Positions 8,801 through 14,863 of a stretch of 23,359 nucleotides of DNA are shown here, piece by piece. Made by a program: the position numbers and the translations under genes. How positions within the stretch are numbered: the first letter of the stretch is position 1; every line of letters begins with the position of its first letter. The stretch comes from REEP01 sp964517265 (GTDB taxonomy: Bacteria; Pseudomonadota; Alphaproteobacteria; Rhodospirillales; Defluviicoccaceae). The notes under the pieces were generated by a model. The model was not told where the DNA came from, searched no databases, and was given only the letters and a program-made list of their open reading frames with translations. The DNA is taken from assembly GCA_964517265.1 (NCBI GenBank), contig CAZFBS010000046.1, positions 1 through 23,359 on the forward strand, given 5' to 3'.

Positions 8801-9935
8801 CGAGCAGTTTCAGGGCTTGACCCGCTCGGTGCCCGGCCTCGACCTGCGCAGTGATGTCCGTATAGGTGGACACGTAACCGACTTCAGGAACCGGCCGCCG
8901 GCACATATGGATCACCTGCCCGCCGGACATTTCCAATTCCATCGCCGTTTCCCGGTCGTCCTTGTAGCTGGATGACAGGGTCTCGAGATAGCGGTCCACG
9001 TTGCTGGTCTTCCACCGCCCGCGGGCCAGATCGAAGCGATGGATCTCGCTCATCGGCACGCCCGGCCATACCAGCGCAGGAGGTAGATTGAACATCTCGA
9101 TGAAGCGATTGTTCCAGGAAACGATGCGACGCTCATGATCAACCAGAGTGATGCCGTCGGTCATGTTGTCGAGGATCGCACGCAAGATCGCAGCCTGCTC
9201 CGCCAGATGCGCCTGATGCTTCTGCAATTCGACATTTCGTTCCTCAAGATTGGCGAAGAGGCTTGCCAGGGACTGCCGTGTGGCTTCGAACCGGCGGCCA
9301 AGACCACCCAATTCGTCCGCCCGCCGCCAAACGAACGGTGTCTCCAGTTCGCCGGCAGCCAACGCGCGAGACTGCTCGATCAGCCTTCCAAGCGGGCTCA
9401 GAACCTTCAGCCGCAGCAGTGGAAAGATCAATAAAAGACCCAGTCCCATCTGCAAGGCGCCGGTCATCAAAACCCGCGCCCACTGACCGTTGATTTCGGC
9501 CTCGAGCGGCGCCGTCGTGACGTTGAGTTGGACCGTTCCAATCGTCTCGCCGTTGCGGATCACGGGATGTTCACGTCGCAACACCGTGCCTTTTTCGCGT
9601 TGCGGGGCGGAAGCGGCCAGAAATTGCGGGATTAGCGGCGAGACGACGAGGACCGAAGTCACGCGCTCGTCCTGCATGATCGCCTCGATCACAGGCTGAC
9701 CGGAGTCGGGCCGCACTTCCCAGATCGGTGTTTGCATGCTGATGGCGAGAACCTCCGCAAGCAAGGCATGATCTGCCGCGAGCTGATTGAGAGAGGCCTC
9801 GTAGCGGTCGGATAGATCCCGCCACACCGACACCACAACCGGCAGGCACAACCCCAGAATGAGGGCAGCTGCGATTGTCGGCCGCAACGGAAGGTCTTCC
9901 AGCATGTACAGCAATCGCTTAACGATTCTTCTCAT
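5805..9935 (-). CDS. hybrid sensor histidine kinase with sensor loop, HAMP, six PAS domains, kinase core and receiver
   Basis: A 1376-residue inner-membrane kinase. Transmembrane helices at about 19-38 and 154-175 flank a ~115-residue periplasmic sensor region. HAMP follows at 175-228, then a coiled linker. Six PAS units come next, each opening with a typical helix: AILDNMTDGITLVD (~253), VMDAVPAVLHVKD, LLVDISPYGIMLHD, LVESHPLPVWVVD, AIESLSEGFALFD and IAEAHPVPVIICT. The dimerisation and phospho-acceptor motif HELNNP has His1022. The ATPase shows DTGPG, FEPFFTTK and GTGIGLAV. The C-terminal receiver has phospho-acceptor Asp1304 (ISDLIMPDMDG). ATG at 9935 is chosen over a GTG ten codons upstream because of a GAAGGGAAG site. 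It is last in a same-strand cluster, 54 bases after the solute-binding protein gene, which suggests that protein presents a ligand to the kinase. The phosphotransfer partner is not identified. Confidence 0.92.
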   Translation of the reverse strand: MRRIVKRLLYMLEDLPLRPTIAAALILGLCLPVVVSVWRDLSDRYEASLNQLAADHALLAEVLAISMQTPIWEVRPDSGQPVIEAIMQDERVTSVLVVSPLIPQFLAASAPQREKGTVLRREHPVIRNGETIGTVQLNVTTAPLEAEINGQWARVLMTGALQMGLGLLLIFPLLRLKVLSPLGRLIEQSRALAAGELETPFVWRRADELGGLGRRFEATRQSLASLFANLEERNVELQKHQAHLAEQAAILRAILDNMTDGITLVDHERRIVSWNNRFIEMFNLPPALVWPGVPMSEIHRFDLARGRWKTSNVDRYLETLSSSYKDDRETAMELEMSGGQVIHMCRRPVPEVGYVSTYTDITAQVEAGHRAGQALKLLEAVMDAVPAVLHVKDRDLRFRMVNRRFMEVSGLKRTEVIGKTIQEAFAAERLDGHRDPDAELLRTGMPMPFYECTITLYGRGEWDALCTKVPLHDEDGEVSHIVTVELDISERKKAEAALRESEELYRLLVDISPYGIMLHDKTGIVFLNRAGCRMLEIADPAAISGQHYLDFVAPSERDDAAGRVAQSLEEGRELPPAERRLMTRKGHEIDVAIVAVPFVRAGSRLALVMFRDISESKRMERALRESERHFRSLVESHPLPVWVVDYASGNILYESPASAEMFGRATASKATRNVVVHWPDPKARKEFLRLIKERGELGDYEWHARKEDGTLFWVMVRARLIRQDNRDLIVSSMFDLTERKLREAEMREAHETLEDAIESLSEGFALFDPFDRLVICNTRYREFHSKCRDLLVPGVGWADFVQAAAERGEFELGDKSAEAWVQSMIARRRAGIRNLEIQHTDGCWYQISHQRTRRGGTAVIRTEITHLKTMERALRESEERFRGIAEAHPVPVIICTVDDGEVLYASPSATKLWGGSGNGLVGRYVTQFYADPQDRKQFLAAFARHGQLDSYQLRLKRADGTEFPAAVAARPIAYDHRPAIVSGIFDLTEQKAAEAEIAKQREALHQSEKMNALGSLLAGVAHELNNPLSVVVGRSIMLESADVDPRIASSVTKIRLAAERCARIVKTFLAMARQQAPARVPVRLAQVIDTSLDLVGYQLRSDGIEIIRDIAPNLPETMADPDQLNQVFSNLFINAQQAMSQNDKSRAKIMRIQGRLDAEANSIEIEVSDTGPGIDSDVLPRVFEPFFTTKPAGVGTGIGLAVTHGIIQSHGGSITVRSPAKDTGAVFCVRLPVQMAERGDDAGEAGKTGPSPGHRILIVDDETDIARMLAEILSADGHSVAVAAGGRQALEALAAESFDLIISDLIMPDMDGPGLYQVLQASRPDLADRIIFMTGDTLSRRARDFVAGTLRPMIEKPFTPEEARRTVQGVLNQLAG

Positions 9936-9940
9936 CCGCT

Positions 9941-9949
9941 CTTCCCTTC
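9941..9949 (-). promoter_or_regulatory. ribosome-binding site deciding the kinase start
   Basis: GAAGGGAAG on the minus strand, five bases before ATG at 9935. It supports that start over the upstream GTG at 9965. Confidence 0.65.
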
Positions 9950-9989
9950 GCGGATCGGACACCACGTTTGCAGCGCCATCGCCTTCCGC

Positions 9990-10808
9990 TCACCTGCTGC
10001 TGTTTTCTAGGAACCGGTTGAAGATGCGCTCTAGCCGCCCATCCGCCTTCATCCGCGCCAGTGCCTGATCGAAGGCATCGACGATATCCCGGGGCACCGA
10101 CTGGCGACTGAACATGTAGTGAAGGTTGACCCCTTCGACTTGAAGTGGATGCCGTTCGATGGCGTCCAGGATGCCGAGCGCTTGTGCTTCGGCACGCAGC
10201 ACATGGACATCATCGACGAGGAAGCCATCGATCCGTCCATGCACCAGCTTGGTGAGATTGATCGCGTAATCCGCCGCCCCTTCGACAAAAGAGGCGAATG
10301 CCGGATCGGCGATCAAGCCTTCCACATCTTGGCCGAGGAAATAGCCTTCGATCAAACCGAGGCGAAAGCCGAGCCGGGGAATGTCCGCCAGGGATGTCAA
10401 ATGACGATTGCGGACCTCTCCCTTGCGTACGTAAAGCGCAACCTCGGGCCTGCGGTAGGGCGCCGAGAACCATGCCCATCTGTCGCGCTCTTCGGTCCAA
10501 CTGGCGCTCGAGGCGACATCCATTGCGCCCTTTTCGATTTCGAGCAGAATGCGCCGCCAGGGCATGCCGCGGAACGAGAGGGCACACCCGATCTCCTCCG
10601 CCACCACCTTGATCACTTCGATGTCGGCACCCGTGAGAACGCCGTCACGATCGACAAAGGTGAAAGGATCATACGGCTCCCACGCCACCCGGAGAGAGCA
10701 GCCGGATTTCGTGTCGTGTCGCACTGCCATTGCTGGCGCCGGCCCAGCCAGAGCCAAGGCAAACAGAAGCGCCGCCGCCAGCGCCGCGTTCCCAAGTCTC
10801 CCGATCAT
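9990..10808 (-). CDS. periplasmic solute-binding protein, family 3 (SBP_bac_3), no transporter nearby
   Basis: A 272-residue exported protein. The signal peptide MIGRLGNAALAAALLFALALAG ends at an AMA cleavage-type site near residue 28. The mature part has the family 3 layout: LRVAWEPYDPFTFVDRDG at the start of lobe 1, then GADIEVIKVVAEEIG, MPWRRILLEIEKGAMDVASS, and a return from the second lobe with GRIDGFLVD. It ends in the usual helix before the C-terminus, DQALARMKADGRLERIFNRF. Such proteins bind amino acids or similar small polar ligands. No ABC permease or ATPase gene is present on either side. The gene lies between a cyclase response regulator and a hybrid kinase on the same strand, so a sensory accessory role is more likely than transport (inference). 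The start is fixed by a strong GGAGGGGG site. Confidence 0.85.
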   Translation of the reverse strand: MIGRLGNAALAAALLFALALAGPAPAMAVRHDTKSGCSLRVAWEPYDPFTFVDRDGVLTGADIEVIKVVAEEIGCALSFRGMPWRRILLEIEKGAMDVASSASWTEERDRWAWFSAPYRRPEVALYVRKGEVRNRHLTSLADIPRLGFRLGLIEGYFLGQDVEGLIADPAFASFVEGAADYAINLTKLVHGRIDGFLVDDVHVLRAEAQALGILDAIERHPLQVEGVNLHYMFSRQSVPRDIVDAFDQALARMKADGRLERIFNRFLENSSR

Positions 10809-10813
10809 CCCGT

Positions 10814-10821
10814 CCCCCTCC
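10814..10821 (-). promoter_or_regulatory. ribosome-binding site deciding the solute-binding protein start
   Basis: GGAGGGGG on the minus strand, five bases before ATG at 10808. It favours this start, which also begins the signal peptide, over a start 20 codons upstream. Confidence 0.75.
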
Positions 10822-10875
10822 ACGGTGCAAGCCCTTGTGTCCGGGCCTGTCACCATCAAGTCCTGCAATCCCCGG

Positions 10876-11808
10876 CTACCTCCCGCGACGAAGCCGATAG
10901 GTGCGGATCGGCTCTCGGATGTTCTTCACATACCGCTCGCCGGTATCTTCAAGCAGAATATTCTCCCCTGGCGGCAATGCCTCCCGCACCGACTGGGAGA
11001 CGCAGATGCCTCCAGGCTCCGCCAGCGTCTGCAGCCGTGCGGCGATGTTGACCCCGTCACCGTGTATGTCCTCATGGTCGGCGACGACACTGCACCAATT
11101 CACCCCCATGCGAAATCGCATCCGCTTTTCTACGGGGATCTCTTCATTGCACCGTGCAATTCCCTCCTGAATCCGCAAGGCGCAAGCCACAGCGTCCGCG
11201 GCGGAGGCAAACTCTGCAAGGAAGCCATCGCCTGTATTCTTGACGAGCCGACCATGATGAGCCGCCAGTGCCGGCTCAATTACGTCGCGACGGTGGGACC
11301 ACAGCGCCGTCACAGTGTCAGCCTCGTTTTCATGCATCAGCCGAACGAACCCCTCGACATCCGCGAACAGCACCGCTGCCGTCCTGCGCATCGCTACCGT
11401 CGGCCGCTCCCTGTCCGGCTGCCGCACCGGCGCGCCGCTGCGCGTGCGACGAATTACGGTCTGAATCCGGGCCACAAGTTCGCGGGGATTGAACGGCTTA
11501 CAGACGTAATCATCGGCTCCGGTTTCGAGCCCGGCGATCCGCTCGCCGTCGGCAACCAGCGCCGTCAGCAAGATGATCGGAATGTCAAAGCGAGCACGGA
11601 TAATAGGAATGACATGTACCCCGTCGCCGTCGGGCATTGTTCGATCCAACAACATGATGTCAATCCGATGGGACTCCAGTTCAGCAAACATGGACCGTAG
11701 ATCGACGGCGGTTCGGACCTGATAGCTGCGAGTCTCGAGGTACTCGACGAGCATCGCCCGCACCTCCGCTTCGTCATCAACGACAAGCACGACATGATCG
11801 TCAGCCAT
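10876..11808 (-). CDS. response regulator with class III adenylate/guanylate cyclase output domain
   Basis: A 310-residue cytoplasmic protein. The N-terminal receiver (1-120) has the acidic pair Asp11-Asp12, phospho-acceptor Asp55 in MLLDRTMPDGDG, LLTAL, and Lys104 in VCKPF. A 20-residue linker leads to a class III cyclase domain (143-307). The metal-binding aspartates are Asp150 (AAVLFADVEGF) and Asp194 (NTGDGFLAEF). Lys190 sits where the purine-selecting lysine is found, and Asn254 and Arg258 (GDGVNIAARLQ) are the transition-state residues. All residues needed for catalysis therefore seem to be present. The lysine and GDG pattern points to ATP and so cAMP, but selectivity cannot be settled by eye. 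It would turn phosphorylation by a kinase, plausibly the hybrid kinase in the same cluster, into a cyclic nucleotide signal. It follows the OmpR-type gene by 153 bases and precedes the solute-binding protein gene by 67. Confidence 0.9.
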   Translation of the reverse strand: MADDHVVLVVDDEAEVRAMLVEYLETRSYQVRTAVDLRSMFAELESHRIDIMLLDRTMPDGDGVHVIPIIRARFDIPIILLTALVADGERIAGLETGADDYVCKPFNPRELVARIQTVIRRTRSGAPVRQPDRERPTVAMRRTAAVLFADVEGFVRLMHENEADTVTALWSHRRDVIEPALAAHHGRLVKNTGDGFLAEFASAADAVACALRIQEGIARCNEEIPVEKRMRFRMGVNWCSVVADHEDIHGDGVNIAARLQTLAEPGGICVSQSVREALPPGENILLEDTGERYVKNIREPIRTYRLRRGR

Positions 11809-11961
11809 TGGCCGTACGCCCCCTCCGGGACTCGAGCTGAAACACTATGGCCGCTCTCCCATCCATCTTGCCGGTGCGCCGAGTTCGATCCCCTCCACGG
11901 CAGATATCCCGAGGGTAAGGCCATACGACACGATGCCGCGCGACCGTTGCTCCGCCTCGGG

Positions 11962-12690
11962 TCAGCCACTCCCAGGAACGAAAATATAGCCAGCGCCGCG
12001 AACGGTCTTGATCGACTGTGGTTTCGCCGGGTCCGGCTCGATCTTGCGACGGATTCGCGCGATCCGGATGTCGATGCTGCGATCGAAGGGATCCCAGCCA
12101 CGGTTGTGCGCAAGATCAAGCAACTGGTCCCGGGTCAGAACACGATTGGGATGTTCTGCGAACGCCTTGAGCAGATCGAACTCCATGCTGGTCAAAGGCA
12201 CATTTTCACCGTCGCATGTCTTCAAGATATGCGATTCAAGATCGAGCACACAGCGGCCGATCGAAATGAGACGGGGTGCTCTCTGCGGCTTGTAAGCTTC
12301 TTGGTCGCCCGCACGGGCGGCCGCGACCCGGCGGAGCACACTTTTCACACGGGCCAGCAGTTCACGCGGATCGAACGGCTTGGCCACATAATCATCGGCG
12401 CCCACCTCCAAGCCGACGATACGGTCAACCACCGCCGCCGCTGCGGTCACCATGATGATCCCGGCAAGGTGGTTCTCACGCACGTGGCGGGCGAGAGAAA
12501 TACCGTCCTCTCCCGGCATCCGCACATCGAGGATAACGAGATCCGGTGTCTGCTCCCGGAGCAATGCACGGAACTCGTTTCCGCTTGCGGCCGCGACGAC
12601 GTCATAGCCGTGCTGGGCCAAGTATTCCTGGATCATCTCGCGCACATCCGCCTCGTCGTCAACGACGATGATGCGTTTGTTGTCCGCCAT
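11962..12690 (-). CDS. OmpR/PhoB-family DNA-binding response regulator
   Basis: A 242-residue two-domain regulator. The receiver (1-120) has Asp11-Asp12, phospho-acceptor Asp55 (LVILDVRMPGEDG), a conserved threonine in IIMVTAAAA and Lys in VAKPFDPREL. The C-terminal winged helix (about 135-240) shows the OmpR hallmarks LTSMEFDLLKAFAEHPNRV, RSIDIRIARIRRKIEPD and IKTVRGAGYIF, so it binds DNA as a dimer after phosphorylation. It is first in the minus-strand signalling cluster, ahead of the cyclase regulator, the solute-binding protein and the hybrid kinase. A 15-base palindrome covers its ribosome-binding region, which hints at autoregulation or control by RNA structure. No target genes can be named from the sequence. 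Confidence 0.93.
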   Translation of the reverse strand: MADNKRIIVVDDEADVREMIQEYLAQHGYDVVAAASGNEFRALLREQTPDLVILDVRMPGEDGISLARHVRENHLAGIIMVTAAAAVVDRIVGLEVGADDYVAKPFDPRELLARVKSVLRRVAAARAGDQEAYKPQRAPRLISIGRCVLDLESHILKTCDGENVPLTSMEFDLLKAFAEHPNRVLTRDQLLDLAHNRGWDPFDRSIDIRIARIRRKIEPDPAKPQSIKTVRGAGYIFVPGSG

Positions 12691-12694
12691 CCGG

Positions 12695-12709
12695 AAAAGG
12701 AGTCCTTTT
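12695..12709. promoter_or_regulatory. 15-base palindrome over the ribosome-binding region of the OmpR-type gene
   Basis: AAAAGGAGTCCTTTT is a perfect 7-1-7 palindrome ending five bases before the start codon of the minus-strand regulator. It contains the AAAAGGA ribosome-binding sequence. It could be an operator or a small hairpin that hides the site. Confidence 0.45.
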
Positions 12710-12881
12710 CTCCCGCGAATACCAACCCTTGCGACCGCTCATGATTATAAGTCGAAGTTGCCGGAAACAAACAGTCCGGAATTTCCCAGCCGCGAGAAGC
12801 CTGCACTGCCTGTTTCCGCTCGCCGCCAATTGCGCTAGAACATCACCCGAAAGCGTTCATCGCCTAGCGGCAGGCAAGCGG

Positions 12882-12957
12882 GCCGGATTAGCTCAGTTGG
12901 TAGAGCGGCTGATTTGTAATCAGTAGGTCGGGGGTTCGAGTCCCTCATCCGGCACCA
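12882..12957 (+). tRNA. tRNA-Thr (anticodon UGU)
   Basis: A 76-base cloverleaf including an encoded CCA. Acceptor arms GCCGGAT and ATCCGGC pair fully. The D-loop region is TTAGCTCAGTTGGTAGAGC. The anticodon stem GCTGA/TCAGT encloses the loop TTTGTAA, giving anticodon TGT, which reads ACA threonine. The T arm GGGGGTTCGAGTCCC is normal. The gene is intact. Its last 51 bases are repeated 3.2 kb downstream, showing that it is the integration site of a mobile element that rebuilt its 3' end. Confidence 0.97.
12907..12957 (+). repeat. left attachment site (attL) within tRNA-Thr
   Basis: The 51 bases from the anticodon stem through CCA are identical to 16119-16169. The identity stops abruptly on both sides. 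This is the classical core of a tyrosine recombinase integration at the 3' end of a tRNA gene. Confidence 0.9.
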
Positions 12958-12970
12958 TGATTTCAAAGGC

Positions 12971-13522
12971 TTAGCCCTTCCCACCATGGAAGGGTTTCTC
13001 ACTTCCCGAAACCAGTTTCTCAATCGAGGCAATCGCGGCTGTGGCTTCCCGTCGCTGGCGGCTGTAGTGCGCCACCATGCCGGCGGTTCTGTGGCCGGTT
13101 ATCGAGGCAATCGCACGCCAGTCGAGCCCCTGTTCCGCCATGATGGTAGCGGCGGTGTGCCTGAGGCCGTGCAGGCTTACCTCGTCAGCTAGCCCCGCTT
13201 CCCTGAAGGCCGAGCGCATGATCCGGCCGAAATGAACCCTGCTGAGCGGCTTGCCGGCATGGGCCAGCAGGGTTACCGCATCATGGCCGCTCAAGTGGCT
13301 ATCGAGGATCGCTCGCACCCCTGCCGGCAAGGGAACCTCGATTGTCGAGCCGGTCTTGTTCTGACGGAGCTTCAGCCAGCCGCTGTCGAGGTTGGCGCGG
13401 GTGAGGGTGACCAGATCCCCCGCCCTTTGTGCGGTGCACAGTAGGAGTTCAAACGCGACCCGCTGCAGGCTGGTAGGGGGCCAGCAGGCGCGGAACCGGG
13501 CTAGCTCGGCATCTCGCGCCAC
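12971..13522 (-). CDS. tyrosine recombinase (phage-type integrase), catalytic domain only
   Basis: A 183-residue catalytic domain from a GTG start. The full active-site set is visible: Arg33 (CTAQRAGDLVTL), Lys56 (RQNKTGS), His118 and Arg121 (SLHGLRHTAAT), His144 (ITGHRT) and the nucleophile Tyr153 (VAHYSRQ). Integrases of this type are normally 350-400 residues with N-terminal DNA-binding and core-binding domains. Here the frame runs only 90 bases further upstream before a stop, through arginine-rich sequence with no resemblance to those domains, and no other frame supplies them before the next gene. The gene is therefore 5'-truncated and probably inactive by itself. It ends 13 bases from the rebuilt tRNA-Thr. 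Confidence 0.85.
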   Translation of the reverse strand: MARDAELARFRACWPPTSLQRVAFELLLCTAQRAGDLVTLTRANLDSGWLKLRQNKTGSTIEVPLPAGVRAILDSHLSGHDAVTLLAHAGKPLSRVHFGRIMRSAFREAGLADEVSLHGLRHTAATIMAEQGLDWRAIASITGHRTAGMVAHYSRQRREATAAIASIEKLVSGSEKPFHGGKG

Positions 13523-13527
13523 GGCCG

Positions 13528-13728
13528 ATGGCCGGGGTCTACTGTGGCCCCGGTTCCGAGCCGGGCGAAATCGTGCTTGCGGTGATCGGCGCTGACGGCG
13601 AAGGGGTTGAGGTTATCCTTGACCCCGAATCCGCAAGCAAGCTGGCGTGGAAGCTGCTTAGCTTCTCCCGGATCGCCACTGATTTGAGCGGCGCGAAAAG
13701 CAGCACGGTTCCGGCGGTTCTGAATTGA
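13528..13728 (+). CDS. possible small hypothetical protein
   Basis: A 66-residue ORF in the space between the recombinase fragment and the first pentapeptide gene, on the opposite strand. The middle, GEIVLAVIGADGEGVEVIL then DPESASKLAWKLLSFSRIA, reads like a folded small protein (two strands then an amphipathic helix) and is not the biased composition of a shadow frame. No ribosome-binding site precedes the ATG, and the frame is open for 51 more bases upstream. No function can be given. It could be the tail of a gene displaced by the rearrangement that truncated the recombinase. Confidence 0.35.
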   Translation: MAGVYCGPGSEPGEIVLAVIGADGEGVEVILDPESASKLAWKLLSFSRIATDLSGAKSSTVPAVLN

Positions 13729-13808
13729 CGAGGATCACTTGAGATCAACGGGACAAGACGGCGAGTGTCCCCTGCACGCCCTGGGTGGAAACAACCCCGT
13801 CAGACCGT

Positions 13809-13854
13809 GGCCACCGCCCCCTTTCAGCCCCGCGCGGCAGTGGCGCTGGTGGCC
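13809..13854 (-). terminator. GC-rich inverted repeat behind the first pentapeptide gene
   Basis: GGCCACC at 13809-13815 pairs with GGTGGCC at 13848-13854. It lies about 20 bases past the stop codon of the minus-strand pentapeptide gene. There is no T-run, so termination is only a possibility. Confidence 0.3.
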
Positions 13855-13873
13855 GTTCAAGAAATGATTGGGA

Positions 13874-14703
13874 TCACTCAGTCGGCTTCTCCGACTTCGA
13901 TGACGTCCAATGGGCCGGTCGCGTGAGGTGCTCGGGCAATTGCGTTGTGTCGTTGCCAAGAGCCGAATCCAGCTGCTTTTGCGTAAGGCCGTTGGTCCCC
14001 TTGAGGTTGGCCCCGTGAAAGCTGGCGCCCTCAAGATTGGCGCGCGTCAGGTTAGCGCCCTCAAGCACGGCTCCCTGGAGGCTGGCGTAAAAAAGACGAG
14101 CCTTCCTGAGATTAGCGCCCCGAAAGCTAGCCCTCTGAAGGTTAGCGCCGCCCTCATCGATTGCAAATTCAAACTCTCTGTTGAAGGCGGCTGGCTGTAG
14201 ACTGAAGTCTAAGAGGATGCCAAGATTAGCATCCTCAAGGTTAGCACCATCGAGGTTGGCGCCCTCAAGATTGGCGCGCGCCAGGTTAGCGCCTTCAAGG
14301 CTGCCCCCCCCCGGAGATCTATTCCTACCAACCACGCCTCTTCCAAGGGAGCCCCAGCTAGATTAACCCCATCTTCGTTAAGGTCTTGGAGGGCATCGAT
14401 GCGCCCTCCATCTGCTGTCGAGCCCCGTGCGGAATTAATGAGCTCCCAAGCCCGGTAATGGCGTTCCTTGGTTCGGTCGTCCGCTTCAAACATCCAGAAG
14501 ATTACCGCGATGAGCACGGCGAACTTTCCAGCGTGCTCCAGGAACTCGACAAAAGCCAAGCGATGGAGGAGGTCGTTCAGTTGCTCGAAACGCCACTCAA
14601 CCGCTAACGGGTAGCGTTGATACCAGGGCTTTTGTTGGTGCTGCGCCTTCCATTCGGACCAGGAAGGGGGCTTGGGAGATTGGGCTGTGCGGCGCGCGGG
14701 CAT
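13874..14703 (-). pseudogene. membrane-anchored pentapeptide-repeat protein, split by a frameshift at a G9 tract
   Basis: The N-terminal part (from 14703) has a cytoplasmic lead with many aromatic and basic residues and a hydrophobic helix at about 58-72 (AGKFAVLIAVIFWMF). It then has AWELINSARG and GGRIDALQDLNEDG, a segment typical of pentapeptide proteins with such N-termini, and the first repeats NLAGAPLEEAWLVGIDL. At 14304-14312 a run of nine C (nine G on the coding strand) shifts the frame. The second frame continues at once with SLEGANLARANLEGANLDGANLEDANL, more repeats, and a C-terminal signature GLTQKQLDSALG...LPEHL.RPAHW. The reconstructed protein is about 274 residues. Seven G would restore frame and keep the five-residue register exactly (VGIDL RGGSL EGANL); ten G would restore frame with one extra residue. 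It could be a phase-variable gene, a pseudogene or a sequencing error. Confidence 0.8.
14304..14312. repeat. homopolymer tract C9 (G9 on the coding strand)
   Basis: A run of nine C exactly where the pentapeptide gene changes frame. Such runs are prone to slipped-strand change and to sequencing miscounts. Confidence 0.9.
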
Positions 14704-14863
14704 TATGGGCTCCTTGGGCACGAGTTATGCAAAGCATCAGCCCTGGTGGTAGCGGCTGCGGCGCCAAACCGGGGTAGCGCCAGTCGGAACGGCTTTGCAA
14801 CGCTTATAGCAAGTAGTAGCAAGCGGGAATGGCTTGTCCTCCACCTGACTGATCGATCTCCCG
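14704..14863. promoter_or_regulatory. divergent promoter region of the two pentapeptide genes
   Basis: A 160-base space between divergently transcribed genes must hold both promoters. On the minus strand TATAAG (14803-14808 complement) is a possible -10 box, but no matching -35 is clear. GCAAG-TAGTA-GCAAG at 14809-14823 is a short direct repeat. A shared control element is likely by position only. Confidence 0.35.
14710..14715 (-). promoter_or_regulatory. ribosome-binding site deciding the start of the split pentapeptide gene
   Basis: AAGGAG on the minus strand, six bases before ATG at 14703. It rules against the in-frame GTG that begins upstream of it at 14721. Confidence 0.8.

Noticed and set aside
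9930..9965. GTG start for the hybrid kinase, ten codons upstream of the chosen ATG
   Set aside because: The good GAAGGGAAG ribosome-binding site lies between them and fits only the ATG at 9935.
10876..12690. Heavy-metal or phosphate sensing role for the regulators
   Set aside because: No target promoter, metal-binding motif or transporter is present to support a specific stimulus.
12835..13032. Minus-strand frame containing MRDSNPRPTDYKSAALPTE
   Set aside because: This peptide is the antisense translation of a tRNA gene (here tRNA-Thr), a well-known false protein call.
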